A stretch of 64,000 nt of DNA, from the NCBI RefSeq assembly GCF_030817195.1, contig NZ_JAUSYZ010000001.1:2356001-2420000 (forward strand), in the 5' to 3' direction. A program made the translations under genes and the position numbers. This document shows positions 34,400 to 44,290 of this stretch, piece by piece (the stretch's first letter is position 1; each line of letters opens with the position of its first letter). Under the pieces are notes generated by a model. It worked only from the letters and a program-made list of their open reading frames with translations, did not search any database and had not been told where the DNA came from. The DNA comes from Arthrobacter globiformis (GTDB lineage: Bacteria; Actinomycetota; Actinomycetes; Actinomycetales; Micrococcaceae).

Positions 34400-34840
34400 A
34401 TTGTTATGGTCGAAGGCGAGCCTCGCCCCTCTGGCCAGATCGGCCAGAGGGCATCAGGCACTACAGATCTGCCCCTTCTAATCGGAGCTTGAGGTAACGC
34501 CGATAATCGGGATTCCGTAACCCTGACCGCTACCAGCGGGTTGGTCAGCCAGCATTGGTCCACTGTGCTCACATCGCCCTTCACGGCAGATGTGCCACCG
34601 CTTATGGCCAGGCAAATTGGGTCCAGCCCTCTGGGCCTCGGATTGATTCGTCCCCGGCCAGCAGATCGGCGGTGGTTTTCCCAGCCCAGCGGGGTCCGCA
34701 GCCGTTGCCAGCTCGATCCGCGAGCTGCGCTGGCTGGCGGCCATCAGCGCGATGGGGGAGGAGATTTCGAACTGCAGATGGCGGTGGCGCAGCCAGGCAC
34801 TACCGAATCCAAGCCGCACGCCAAGTTCGGTGATCTGCAA
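34400..34840 (-). pseudogene. LLM class flavin oxidoreductase remnant
   Basis: On the minus strand LGFGSAWLRHRHLQFEISSP and SSRIELATA are followed, in a shifted frame, by PLGWEN and, further on, GRINP. These are consecutive landmarks of an LLM-family enzyme (compare ENPL and SGGR of the intact gene at 11205-12242). At least one frameshift is present and both the first strand and the C-terminal two thirds are missing. Confidence 0.55.
34427..34451. terminator. Hairpin between RibH-like gene and LLM remnant
   Basis: CCCTCTGGCC and GGCCAGAGGG form a perfect 10-bp stem with loop AGATC. It is well placed to stop read-through from the operon at its left, but it has no T-run. Confidence 0.45.
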
Positions 34841-35082
34841 AGTGGAATGGTGACCCCTGGGCGGGATCCTCCGGATCGAACAGCCAAATAGGGAGGAATC
34901 AGAGCTTGCGCAAAGGACGTGTGAAGACGGTCGTGGGCTCTACCCAAGGCGTGGTTTTGGGTGCCGAGGGTTAAGTCGTGATCGTCTGTTGCCGCATGGC
35001 ATTAGATCCGGGAAAGGGGTAGATCTCGGCACGCCGCTGGAGTAGGTTGAGCGCAATTATCAGCGTCGCCGGGGAGTCAACC

Positions 35083-36408
35083 GTGACCAGTCGCAGGCAC
35101 CATCACAATTGGCATGGCCCCTCCCGCCTCCTCATCGGGCTCGGCATCGCAACCGCAACTGCGTTGGCGATCTCCGGGTGCACGACCACGCCCACGCAGG
35201 CCCCCGCGTCGTCCATTGCACCGCCATCGGTGGCCGCTTCATCTACCGGCACGACGGAGGGAGGAAAGACAGGATCGGCGACTCTGGGCGGACTGGACAA
35301 AGCCAGGATCCAGGAGACTTTCCGGACTCTGGCCAAGGAGCTGCTCGTGCCGGGAGCGGCCATGATGCTCCGCACCGCGCAAGGCGACATCAGCCTCACC
35401 TACGGCGTGACGAGCGCAGGCGGGTCAACATCTGTCTCACTCGATGACCACATCCGCATCGGCTCCGTCACAAAGACGTGGACTGGGACCGTCATCCTCC
35501 AGCTCGTGCAGGAAGGCAAACTCAAGCTTGAGGATCCCGTTTCGAAGTACCGCTCTGACGTACCGAACGGCGACAACATCACCATCGAGCAACTCCTGAC
35601 CATGCGCAGCGGAATCTACAACTACTCGGAGTCGTACGAGCTCAGCAAGGCCCTCGATACCACGTCGCAACGGGTCTGGACGCCTGAGCAGCTCGTGGCC
35701 ATCGCCCTGCCGCTGCCCGCTTATTTCGGCCCGGGCGAAGGCTTTCACTATTCGAACACCAACACGGTTCTGCTGGGGCTCATAGCCGAGAAACTGGATG
35801 GGAAGGGCTTCGGGCAGATCATGCGCGATCGGATCCTGGGACCACTTGGCCTGAAACAAACATCGTTTCCGGCGTCGGACTCTTCGGGCCTTCCCAAGCC
35901 TTTCTCCCGCGGCTACATGTACATGGACAATCTCCTCACCCTGTCCACGCCCAGGCTTCCGGCGGACTTGATCGCCAAGGCACAGGACGGCTCACTGAAA
36001 CCGAATGACTACACAAACGCCAACCCTTCCTGGACGTGGGCCGCCGGTCAGGGCGTCTCCACGGCGGGCGACCTCATGACCTTGGCCGAGGGCCTCACCG
36101 ATGGCAAACTGCTCAACCCGGACCTTCAAAAGAAGCGCATGGCCAGCCTTGCGCCGATCGACCCGGACAACCCAGACGCTGCGCGGTATGGCATGGCACT
36201 GGCCCAGTTCGGCCCGCTCTACGGACACACCGGCGAACTCCCCGGCTACAACACCTTCATGGGCAGAGATCCGCAGAACGATGTGACCTTGGTGGTGTGG
36301 ACCAACCTTGCCCCGTCACCGGACGGACGGGACCCGGCGTCGACCATCGCCAAGGCCATCATCGGGGACCTCTACGGCGCAGCGCCGACAGGCCCAGCCA
36401 CGCGGTGA
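35083..36408 (+). CDS. Lipoprotein serine hydrolase (beta-lactamase/class C PBP fold)
   Basis: The 441-residue protein has a lipoprotein signal ending LAISGC (Cys33), a Thr/Pro/Ser-rich linker, then a serine beta-lactamase-like domain with IGSVTKTW (SxxK), YSNTN (YxN) and YGHTGELPGYNT (HxG). It would sit on the outer face of the membrane as a D-amino-acid carboxypeptidase or esterase-type enzyme. GTG 35083 follows GGGGAG by 6 bases and is preferred over TTG 35047. It stands alone and its relation to the neighbouring regulators is unclear. Confidence 0.85.
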   Translation: MTSRRHHHNWHGPSRLLIGLGIATATALAISGCTTTPTQAPASSIAPPSVAASSTGTTEGGKTGSATLGGLDKARIQETFRTLAKELLVPGAAMMLRTAQGDISLTYGVTSAGGSTSVSLDDHIRIGSVTKTWTGTVILQLVQEGKLKLEDPVSKYRSDVPNGDNITIEQLLTMRSGIYNYSESYELSKALDTTSQRVWTPEQLVAIALPLPAYFGPGEGFHYSNTNTVLLGLIAEKLDGKGFGQIMRDRILGPLGLKQTSFPASDSSGLPKPFSRGYMYMDNLLTLSTPRLPADLIAKAQDGSLKPNDYTNANPSWTWAAGQGVSTAGDLMTLAEGLTDGKLLNPDLQKKRMASLAPIDPDNPDAARYGMALAQFGPLYGHTGELPGYNTFMGRDPQNDVTLVVWTNLAPSPDGRDPASTIAKAIIGDLYGAAPTGPATR

Positions 36409-36833
36409 ACCTCAGACACGGCGCCCGGCGGTCCCGAGGGCTTGGCAGCGGAGGCTATCTGTCCAGGGGGAAAACCAGGCAAAGCCCGGCTCAACCTGGC
36501 CCTGCCTCCTCTAACGCACAAGTCCCTCAGATCGGGAATCCGGTCAGTCCTTCCACGTGATCAACCAGCTCCTGTTGTAAACATTTACTGGTAAGACTTG
36601 GCACGACGTGCCATCGTGTGACATGACGTTGTCGGCAGGGCCGCCCTCATCGAGTGTTCGGAGTCGACGGGGCGGAGACTCCCTCCGACTATCGTTGAGT
36701 GAGAGAAATCCCAGGTGCAGGGATCGCCTCAAACTGGTTCCGAAAACATGCTCGCGAGCCTGAAGCCCGACGGGTCTGGCGACTTGAAGATTTTCGGAGT
36801 GGAGGATCACGACGTGCCCCTATTGGCCTTAAG
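36409..36833. other. Intergenic, nothing recognised
   Basis: About 425 bp between the lipoprotein gene and the GntR gene. An open frame upstream of the GntR start continues in phase but has no homology. It presumably contains the GntR promoter. Confidence 0.45.
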
Positions 36834-37532
36834 ATGAGACCTATGACGAATGAGGTCGCGGCGGTTTCCGTCCCGCAAGGCATCGCGGATCACATCAAGG
36901 GGCTCATCAGACGTGGGGAGCTGGGGCCGGGCGATAGACTTCCGCCTGAGCGAGAACTGGCCGAATCGCTTGGGGTGGCTCGCGTGAGCCTTCGCGAAGC
37001 TCTGAAACACCTTCAAGAGACCGGTTACATCGCATCCCGCCGGGGTAAAACTGGGGGGACTTTCGTCACGGCTCTGAGTCAGCCGCTCGCAGAATGGCGA
37101 CGCGATGTGCTTGAGCAGGAGGACGAACTTGATGACCTCACCGCTATGCGCGTTGCGCTCGAGTCCCACGCAGCTGATCTTGCTGCCAAGCGCCGCACGC
37201 AGGAAGACCTGGACGAAATGGAGGCAGCGATTCGCCAGCAGTCCGATGCCCTGAATCGGGCTGAATTCCGACTTGCGGACACCAAATTTCACGACGCCGT
37301 CGGCAGGGCGGCCCGGAGCAGACGGCTTTCGAAAGCCATCTGGCAAGCCCGTAGCGAGTTCTTTACGCCGGCTGACCTCGTGGATCACCCTGACCCTGTC
37401 GAAGAGGATCATCGGCAGCATCAGGCCATCTTCGAGGCCATCAGGGACGGTGATGCCCCCCGGGCCTGCGCGGCGATGCGCGACCACATCGAGCACACCC
37501 GTCAAGAGCTCCGCCAGATTCTGGGGGAGTAG
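36834..37532 (+). CDS. FCD-type GntR family regulator
   Basis: About 232 residues. The winged HTH includes GIADHIKGLIRRGELGPGDR, LPPERELAESLGVARVSLRE and ALKHLQETGYIASRRGKTGG, and is followed by an all-helical FCD effector domain with metal/ligand-type residues (ADTKFHDAVGRAA, HRQHQAIFEAIRDGD). ATG 36834 or 36843 may be the start. It precedes, in the same orientation, a gamma-glutamyl hydrolase and an APC permease, and probably represses them through the dyad at 37993-38009. Confidence 0.85.
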   Translation: MRPMTNEVAAVSVPQGIADHIKGLIRRGELGPGDRLPPERELAESLGVARVSLREALKHLQETGYIASRRGKTGGTFVTALSQPLAEWRRDVLEQEDELDDLTAMRVALESHAADLAAKRRTQEDLDEMEAAIRQQSDALNRAEFRLADTKFHDAVGRAARSRRLSKAIWQARSEFFTPADLVDHPDPVEEDHRQHQAIFEAIRDGDAPRACAAMRDHIEHTRQELRQILGE

Positions 37533-37992
37533 CTCACTGCGGCATAATCAGGGCCGCGCGATTCAGTGTCTGGCATGACGTGCAGATGCGCCTGCCCTTC
37601 CGCGACTGGATTGCATTATGCCTACCAGGTGCTTCCCGGCCAGGGGGGCTAGCCAATGCATCCATACCCACACGGTCACTAATGTGGCTGCGAGGTTTAT
37701 GACACCGGTGCGCAGACCCGTCCGAGGGCAGTTGCCACGGCAATTGGTGCGCTCCGAAGGGCCCCAGTCGAGCGGCCGTCCCAGCGCGCAGTCAGGAGCT
37801 GCAGGCTGTGGCCCCCGGGCGGTGGCTCTGATCCGTTCCGGCATTCCTGCGGCCGCCCTTGCAGCTTCCTATCTCAGTTAATCCACCCTGGGCTTTGCTG
37901 CCAGCATTGGGCCCTTGCAACCGTCTTTTGAAGCCCAAGGGGTGCTCGCCCTTGACAGCGGGCGCATGTGTGCTGTGTCATATTCCCTGAAA
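37533..37992. other. Intergenic, nothing recognised
   Basis: About 460 bp with no recognisable gene or RNA. It separates the regulator from its presumed target operon. Confidence 0.45.
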
Positions 37993-38009
37993 GGTATTAG
38001 GTACATACC
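37993..38009. promoter_or_regulatory. Dyad upstream of the gamma-glutamyl hydrolase gene
   Basis: GGTATTAGGTACATACC contains two overlapping inverted repeats, GGTAT/ATACC and GGTA-CA-TACC (38000-38009). The second fits the GT-N-AC core of FadR/GntR operators. It lies 75 bp before the hydrolase start. Confidence 0.45.
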
Positions 38010-38083
38010 AAAAACCAAAGCATCGCCCAAGGTTCAATCCATGAACGCCGGACGATCCACATCAAACCGTGAGGACCACACAA

Positions 38084-38881
38084 ATGACCGTCGCTGAACA
38101 GCCCGCTCCCCGTATCGCAATCCCCGTCCGGCTGGGGGATTCCGGGGCAGCAGCGGTTGATCCCCGGGTCGAGGCTGCACGCACGATCTTCAACGCCGTC
38201 GTCGGCCTCATTCGCGAATCTGGTGCCGAGCCAGTGCTTATCGAAGCCGGCTCCGATGAGCAGCTCGAACAGGCACTCGCGAGCTGCCACGGGTTCGTGG
38301 TCCCGGGTGGCGGAGACGTGGACCCTTCGCTCTACGGCGGACCGGAAGACCACGCCACGCTGTTCGGGGTGGACCGTCAACAGGACCTCCTCGATGCGGG
38401 CGTCATCCGTTTCGCCCTGCGGAACCGCCTGCCGTTCCTGGGGATCTGTCGCGGTATGCAGCTGCTCAACGTAGTGCGCGGCGGGACTCTCCATGTTCAC
38501 CTGGAAGGCGGAAACGTGACCCACTCGGTTCCGCCCGTCAATGGCCTCGAGCTGTCAATCCACCACGTAAGCCTCGTCGAGGGCACCCGTTGCGCCGCAG
38601 CCTACGGATCAACCCCTCAGATTGACGTGACGTCCGGACATCACCAGGCTGTGCACGACTTGGGCACCGGCCTGCGCGCCTCTGCCGTCGCCGCGGACGG
38701 CCTCGTCGAGGCGATCGAGACGTATGGCGACGACACGTGGGCGCTGGGGATCCAGTGGCACCCCGAGGTGCCTTTCCTGCGCGACGAGGCCCGCCTTCCC
38801 GTGTTCCGTGCGCTCAAGGCCGAGGCTGACCTTATTCTCCAGAGCAGGACGGCAGCGGACCTCCTCGTGCGGCAGGTTTGA
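38084..38881 (+). CDS. Gamma-glutamyl-gamma-aminobutyrate hydrolase family protein (PuuD-like)
   Basis: A 265-residue class I glutamine-amidotransferase-fold hydrolase. The nucleophile cysteine is in LGICRGMQLLNV, the supporting His-Glu in GIQWHPEVPF, and the oxyanion region GFVVPGGGDVDPSLYGG is typical of PuuD, which releases GABA from gamma-Glu-GABA in putrescine breakdown. ATG 38084 has GAGGA about 8 bases upstream. With the APC permease 208 bp downstream it suggests uptake and de-glutamylation of an amine, though no gamma-glutamyl ligase is present in the window. Confidence 0.85.
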   Translation: MTVAEQPAPRIAIPVRLGDSGAAAVDPRVEAARTIFNAVVGLIRESGAEPVLIEAGSDEQLEQALASCHGFVVPGGGDVDPSLYGGPEDHATLFGVDRQQDLLDAGVIRFALRNRLPFLGICRGMQLLNVVRGGTLHVHLEGGNVTHSVPPVNGLELSIHHVSLVEGTRCAAAYGSTPQIDVTSGHHQAVHDLGTGLRASAVAADGLVEAIETYGDDTWALGIQWHPEVPFLRDEARLPVFRALKAEADLILQSRTAADLLVRQV

Positions 38882-39088
38882 GGATCAGCGTCGCCACCGA
38901 CTGCGCCCAGCCCGCGGCCCCGCCCAACAGCGTCCGGTACTTCGGTTGGGCCCACTCGCTTGGTGCCCCTAGTCCTGCGGAATCGACGATTCTAAAAGCC
39001 AGTCGCGATCCGATCGTCGCAGCAGTGCGGGAACCCTAAGAAAACGGCATCCTGAAATTACCCACCTACAAGATAGTGAGAAAACAAT

Positions 39089-40759
39089 ATGGCGGCAGAA
39101 ACTTCCTTCGTGCCCCATCGCACGGGTGATGACCGTAACCTCCAACGTCGGCTTGGTTACTGGTCCCTCGTCGCAATCGGAATCGGCAGCGTCATCGGGT
39201 CCGGATGGCTGTTCTCGGCTATGTACGCCGCTCAGACCGCCGGCCCGGCGTCGCTCGTCGCATGGGTGATCGGCGGAGCCATCATGCTCGCCCTCGCCCT
39301 GGTCAACGCGGAACTCGGCATGACGTGCCCCGAATCCGGTGGGCTCACGCGTTACCCGCTCTACTCCAACGGACGCCTCGCGGCCGCCGTCATCGGCTGG
39401 TGCAGCACGGCAGGGGTCATCGGTGTACCCGCCCTGGAGGCCGCGGGCGTCATGCAATATGCGAGTTCCTACCTGCCAGGCCTCTACCACGGCGGAAACC
39501 TCACACCGGCAGGCATCGGCAGCGCTGCCGTTCTGCTCGCGGTCTTCACCGTTCTTAACTGCTTCGGGGTCAAGCTCCTGGCGCACAGCAACAACATAGT
39601 CACGGCAATCAAGGTCCTTACGCCTGTCCTAACGGTAGGAGCGCTTCTGATCAGTGGTCTGTCCGGTGGCGGCCAGGCCGGAGGAGTATCCAACCTGACT
39701 GACGGCGGCGGCTTTGCCCCGTTCGGAGTCCCTGCGAGTCTCGGAATCATCGCGACGGCCGGGATCCTTTTCGCATACAACGGCGCACAAGTCATCGTGA
39801 CCCTCTCCGGCGAGGCCAAGAACCCCCGCCGCACCGTGCCCGCCGCGATGATCACCACGATCCTCTTCACGATCGTGCTCTACATCGGCCTTCAACTCGC
39901 CTTCTTGCTCGCTGCACCGCACGCCAGCGTGGTCCAAGGCTGGGCGACTGTGAAGTTGGATTCGCCTTTCGGTGACCTGGCGATGATCGCTGGCATCCAG
40001 TGGCTCTATTGGATCCTCGTGGCGGATGCTGCGGTGTCGCCTTCGGGCGCAGCGATTGTCAGTGTCGCCTCGAATGCGCGAAGCGTCTTCGCTCTGGCCA
40101 AGAACCGGTTCCTCCCCGCATGGCTGCAAAAGGTTGACCCCAAGTGGGGTGTGCCCCGTCGTGCCCTGATTGTGAACTACTTAATCGGGCTCGCGTTTCT
40201 GCTTCCGATGCCCAGTTGGCACGCGCTCATTGGGATCATCGGGCTCATGGTGGCCTTCACGTTTGGCATTGCCTCGATCTCGGCCGGAGTGTTCCGCCGC
40301 GTGGGTGTGACGACTCGAAGTACTCGTATTCGCGGCGTCGGCATCATGGCACCCCTTACGTTCGCCGCAGGTGGGCTTGTTGTCTCGTGGGTACCGTGGG
40401 AGCAGGTCGCGCCGACGCTTCCGCTCGTGGCGATCGGCCTCGTCTGGTACGCCGTCAACTACTTCGTCCAGAAGCACGATCCTGCGGAGATCCGCGGCGG
40501 GCTCTGGCTGCTGGCCTTCTTCGCCTTCCTTTATCTCATGACCTATCTGGGGAGTTTCGGCGCCCATGTTATTGCTGCCCCTTTGGATTCGATCATTGTC
40601 GGCGTCGGAGGACTTCTCTTTTACCAATGGGGCGTTGTAGAAGGCGGCCGCTACATGAACCGCTTCCCCCAAATCGCTGAGGACATCCGCGCCACGGACG
40701 ACGGTGAGCTGAAACCGGAAAGTGCCCCGGCACTCGCGACAAAAGCGTCAAGCACTTAG
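39089..40759 (+). CDS. APC family amino-acid/amine permease
   Basis: A 556-residue permease with about 12-13 membrane spans. Signature elements are LVAIGIGSVIGSGWLFSAMY (first span with the unwound GSxxGSG), LALVNAELGMTCPESGGL and FAYNGAQVIVTLSGEAKNPR, the conserved E-A/S-KNPR loop of APC transporters. Substrate is probably an amino acid or amine, in line with the gamma-glutamyl hydrolase before it. The Shine-Dalgarno sequence is weak (AGTGAGAAAA), which may lower its expression relative to the hydrolase. Confidence 0.85.
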   Translation: MAAETSFVPHRTGDDRNLQRRLGYWSLVAIGIGSVIGSGWLFSAMYAAQTAGPASLVAWVIGGAIMLALALVNAELGMTCPESGGLTRYPLYSNGRLAAAVIGWCSTAGVIGVPALEAAGVMQYASSYLPGLYHGGNLTPAGIGSAAVLLAVFTVLNCFGVKLLAHSNNIVTAIKVLTPVLTVGALLISGLSGGGQAGGVSNLTDGGGFAPFGVPASLGIIATAGILFAYNGAQVIVTLSGEAKNPRRTVPAAMITTILFTIVLYIGLQLAFLLAAPHASVVQGWATVKLDSPFGDLAMIAGIQWLYWILVADAAVSPSGAAIVSVASNARSVFALAKNRFLPAWLQKVDPKWGVPRRALIVNYLIGLAFLLPMPSWHALIGIIGLMVAFTFGIASISAGVFRRVGVTTRSTRIRGVGIMAPLTFAAGGLVVSWVPWEQVAPTLPLVAIGLVWYAVNYFVQKHDPAEIRGGLWLLAFFAFLYLMTYLGSFGAHVIAAPLDSIIVGVGGLLFYQWGVVEGGRYMNRFPQIAEDIRATDDGELKPESAPALATKASST

Positions 40760-40987
40760 CCGGGAAAACGAATGGTTCATCGGACCACGCCTTCAATCGG
40801 AACGGAGGGCCCGTTAAAGCAAGCCTGGCCATGAGCCCGCGCAGCTCACTATGCCGAAAAACGTCTTGCGGAACAGGCCCCCGGGTGCTCCGGCACTTGG
40901 GGGCCGAACGCGGGTGCGTGCATGTGTCGAAGCCTGACACCCTTCAGGAAGCCAAATGCGGCGCCCGCATCCAGAAAGAGACAGTCG

Positions 40988-41302
40988 AGCACGAGACCCG
41001 AACCTGTAATCCTCATCAACGCCTTCGAAGTCCCATCGGGGCAAGACCAAGCATTCATCGAAGGATGGGAGCGCAGCCGCGCGTTCCTCAGCAAATAGCC
41101 CGGCTACCTGTCCACCCGGCTGCACCGAAGCCTGCCACCGGACGCGGAATTCCGCTTCGTCAACATGGCCGGCTGGGAGTCCGTCGACTCGTTCCGGGCG
41201 GCCACCACCCAACCAGAATTCCAGGAAGGAACAGGCCCCCATCGAGCCTAGCCCTCCTTCTACACAGTTATCCGCGACGACAGCGCAGAGGGCAGCTCGT
41301 GA
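40988..41302 (+). pseudogene. ABM-domain (antibiotic biosynthesis monooxygenase) gene with two in-frame amber codons
   Basis: One frame from about 40988 to the TGA at 41300 reads EPVILINAFEVP, GWERSRAFLSK, amber (41096-41098), PGYLSTRLHRSLPPD, FRFVNMAGWESV, amber (41249-41251), PSFYTVIRDD. This is a complete roughly 100-residue ABM ferredoxin-like domain with no indels; only two TAG codons interrupt it. The expected start codon is also not ATG (TCG at 40985). Most likely a recent pseudogene; recoding is improbable but worth excluding. Confidence 0.7.
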
Positions 41303-41697
41303 CCATCCTTGGCTTTAGGCGAGGCAACCGAACTATGGGCCCGGTTAGGCGGCAGCCGCCCAGGTCATATGCCTGAATCATTGAGGCCGTTGGGGGGAGA
41401 ATGTTCTCCCTTGTAGTGGGCAGAGGAATCCCGTATCCGCCGTATTCGCGGATGGCGCCCTGACGCGACGGAGGACGGCCCGCGGGAGGACCGCCTTGCC
41501 CTGCGTGCCGGTCTTTAATGGACACTGTCCAGCTGAACTGGGCCAAGTGTCCTGCATGTAGGGCATGATGCAACGTCACGCTGCTGGGGTTTGTCACAGC
41601 CACCTAGCTCGATCTGCTCATACCACAAGGACGGACGGCTGGGCTGGAAATGCCCGGTCCGCTGCGGAATCCGGAGAGCTGTCGGCCTGCTGCGCCT
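41303..41697. other. Intergenic stretch with a dyad at 41395-41410
   Basis: No gene is recognised. GGGAGAA and TTCTCCC (41395-41401, 41404-41410) form a tight inverted repeat with a 2-nt centre, resembling a dimeric operator; what it would control is not evident. Confidence 0.4.
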
Positions 41698-43866
41698 CTA
41701 TCCTTCCTGCCTTGACTTCGGGTGCTGCCTGACCTGCTGCACGAGCTCTGTCATCCACGGCCGATGCCCGCGATGCAAGGTCAAGTCCTTGGGGAGTCCG
41801 CGGACCCTCGCGGTCGATCCGAAGACGTCGATGGTGATGGGTCCGCGGCCCGTCGGAGCATTGGTGATGTGCAGGCGGCCAAAGGATTCCGGAAGCATCG
41901 GATCCAACCACACACCGCCCCGGGAGGCGTGAACATCGTAGCGCATCAGGCTTGTCACCAGCGTAATGGGCGTGGTTGCTGCCCATGCCTGCGGTGAACA
42001 GGCTGTGGGATAGGGCACGGGCTCTGCAAGATGATCCCTGGCAAAGCCGCAGAAAAGTTCCGGAAGCCGGCCACTCGTATATTCGGCCGCCTCCAGCAAG
42101 GCCGTTGCAATCCGTTGCGCCTGCTCCACGAAACCGTACCGCATCAGCCCCATGGCAATGATGGCATTGTCGTGGGGCCAGACCGAGCCATTATGGTAGC
42201 TCGCTGGATTGTACGCAGCCATGTCGCTGGCCAGGGTCCGGATTCCCCAGCCGCTGAACATCTCCGGAGACATCAGCCTTTCCACCACCAGTGGCGCCTT
42301 GTCCTCGTCGACAATGCCAAACCAGAGGCAGTGGCCCATGTTGGATGCGCAAGCATCGACCGGACGTTTCTTGCCATCAAGGGCAACGGCGTAGTAGCCG
42401 CGCTCCGGCAACCAAAATTGTTCATTGAAGCGTTTCTTCAGCCTCTCGGCCCGGTCCACCAGCTCGGCACCCAAGGTCTCGTCGCCAGCGTCGTATGCCA
42501 TCCATGCACGCGACATGTAGGCGCCATAAACGTAGGCCTGCACCTCACACAGGGCGATCGGCCCCTCCGCCAGGGTGCCGTCGGCGAAATTGATGCCGTC
42601 CCACGAGTCCTTCCACCCTTGGTTTATAAGGCCCTGGTCGTTGAGACGCGCATATTCGACGAAGCCGTCACCGTCTTTGTCTCCGTAATCCCGGATCCAC
42701 GCCAGGGCGCGATCTGCGTGGGGGATGAGGGCATCGGTGGTGGCCGGGGCAAACCCCCAGCGGCTGACCGCACCCAGCATCATCACAAACAAAGGCGTCG
42801 CGTCAACACTGCCGTAGTAGGCGGACTTTCCACCCAGAGCCAGACCGCTGGAGACGTCGAGCCTCACCTCATGCAGGATCTTGCCCGGTTCCTCCTCGCT
42901 CATCCTGTCCACGACCCGGCCTTGGCGGTCGGCCAGCGTCTGCAGTGTGCCCAAAGCCAAGGACGGGTCCACCGGAAGCGCCATCAGAGACGTCCACAAC
43001 GAGTCCCGCCCAAACAGGGTCATGAACCACGGTGCGCCGGCGGCCACAACGACGCGCTCGGGATGCTCCGGATCCTCGATCCTTAGGGCTCCCAGATCGT
43101 CGTAGCTGCGTTGCAGGGTCCGCTCAATGGCGTGGTTGCCCATATGCAGCACCGGGATCCTGGTCACCCATTCCCGCCAGCGCACATCGCGCCGGGACAG
43201 TCCACGATCGTCGGGATGTATGAACGGTTTGAAATTGCTGCTGCCTTCGGCAGCCGGCACGACAGTGAGGGTGGTCTCCCAATCACCCGCCGGCTCTACG
43301 ACGGCCCGGTAAGTCAGTGTCCCGGCCCCGATGTCGGCGCCGGCTGCTGCAACGACGACACCTTTCCGGACGCCCTCCCAGACCGCCCGGATCGTGAGTG
43401 AACCACTCTCCGGGCGGTGAACTTCTTTCCACTGCCTCTCGATCCTGGCCTCCTTCACTTCGAACACATCGGCGAAATCCGCCTCGACGCTGAGACGGAT
43501 CACGCATTCGACCGGACTCAGCGAATAATTTCGGACCGTGATCCGCTCCAGGATGCCGGCGCCTACTTCCCGCAGCCGCTCAACCAGCAGGGGGCTGTCC
43601 GCGTAGCCGTCAGTGCGGGGAACCCGACTAACAAAAAGCGCCCGGTACGGTTCTTTCGTCTCTGCAGCCAGTGGCTCCAGGCGTTGTCCGTTGACAGTCA
43701 AAGTCCAGCTCGACAGGATGCGGGTGTCCTGAACAAAAACCCCATGCGGGTAGCTTGGCTCGATATCTCCGTTTGGCAAGGAGATACAGAAAGAGGATCC
43801 TTCCACCAGCGTGACCGCCCCGGTTCCCAGCGGTCCTGCCGCCGTTTCGGCGTTCCATCCCGCCAT
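41698..43866 (-). CDS. Glycogen-debranching-type (amylo-alpha-1,6-glucosidase) family protein
   Basis: A 722-residue cytoplasmic protein. Residues about 15-210 are the beta-rich N-terminal debranching-enzyme domain (LVEGSSFCISLPNGDIEPSY, GVFVQDTRILSSW). The rest is an (alpha/alpha)6 barrel with APWFMTLFGRDSLWTSLMAL, NQGWKDSWDGINF and YHNGSVWPHDNAIIAMGLM, which carry the acidic catalytic residues of this GH63/GH133-like fold. It probably cleaves alpha-glucosidic or related glycosides. ATG 43866 is chosen because homology starts at MAGWNAETA. It is monocistronic, and the regions on both sides are pseudogenes. Confidence 0.85.
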   Translation of the reverse strand: MAGWNAETAAGPLGTGAVTLVEGSSFCISLPNGDIEPSYPHGVFVQDTRILSSWTLTVNGQRLEPLAAETKEPYRALFVSRVPRTDGYADSPLLVERLREVGAGILERITVRNYSLSPVECVIRLSVEADFADVFEVKEARIERQWKEVHRPESGSLTIRAVWEGVRKGVVVAAAGADIGAGTLTYRAVVEPAGDWETTLTVVPAAEGSSNFKPFIHPDDRGLSRRDVRWREWVTRIPVLHMGNHAIERTLQRSYDDLGALRIEDPEHPERVVVAAGAPWFMTLFGRDSLWTSLMALPVDPSLALGTLQTLADRQGRVVDRMSEEEPGKILHEVRLDVSSGLALGGKSAYYGSVDATPLFVMMLGAVSRWGFAPATTDALIPHADRALAWIRDYGDKDGDGFVEYARLNDQGLINQGWKDSWDGINFADGTLAEGPIALCEVQAYVYGAYMSRAWMAYDAGDETLGAELVDRAERLKKRFNEQFWLPERGYYAVALDGKKRPVDACASNMGHCLWFGIVDEDKAPLVVERLMSPEMFSGWGIRTLASDMAAYNPASYHNGSVWPHDNAIIAMGLMRYGFVEQAQRIATALLEAAEYTSGRLPELFCGFARDHLAEPVPYPTACSPQAWAATTPITLVTSLMRYDVHASRGGVWLDPMLPESFGRLHITNAPTGRGPITIDVFGSTARVRGLPKDLTLHRGHRPWMTELVQQVRQHPKSRQEG

Positions 43867-44102
43867 GTCCGGTCCCTTCGACGGGGTTGGCAGCCCGCAA
43901 CTCGAGCACTGCCTGGCCACGTGCTCTTTGGTGTTACAGACGGTACGCTTGTCTGCCTACCACCGCCAGATCCCGCGTTGACTCGTAAATAACCTCCGCG
44001 AAGGGGGCGGAGGGCATACGTTGCCTCATTAATAATCCTCCGGCTGGGTCCGCGGTTGCCGGAGTGGGTGGATGGGGCTACGCAGGGCGGATGGGATGGA
44101 CG

Positions 44103-44290
44103 ATGGCTGAGCGCAAAGCCGCGACGTGGCAGCTGGCGAGGTCCTATCGGGCCGGCGACAGGGTCCGAAGGGAATATTCCTGGACGAGATCGTTGAGCTG
44201 ACCGGCTGGCACCGGGACCATGCCCGGGCGGTGCTGCGGCATGCCCGCGACCCTCCCATGCCCAAGCCCGTGAGGCCCGGCCGGGCTCTT
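44103..44290 (+). mobile_element. Transposase/integrase N-terminal remnant
   Basis: MAERKAATWQLARSYRAGD begins at 44103. After a one-base frame change come FLDEIVELTGWHRDHARAVL and RHARDPPMPKPVRPGR. The (L/V)TGWHRDHAR segment is typical of the N-terminal HTH region of actinobacterial integrase-core transposases. The catalytic domain is absent. The right end abuts, and truncates, the 3' side of the dehydrogenase pseudogene at 44291. Confidence 0.6.
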
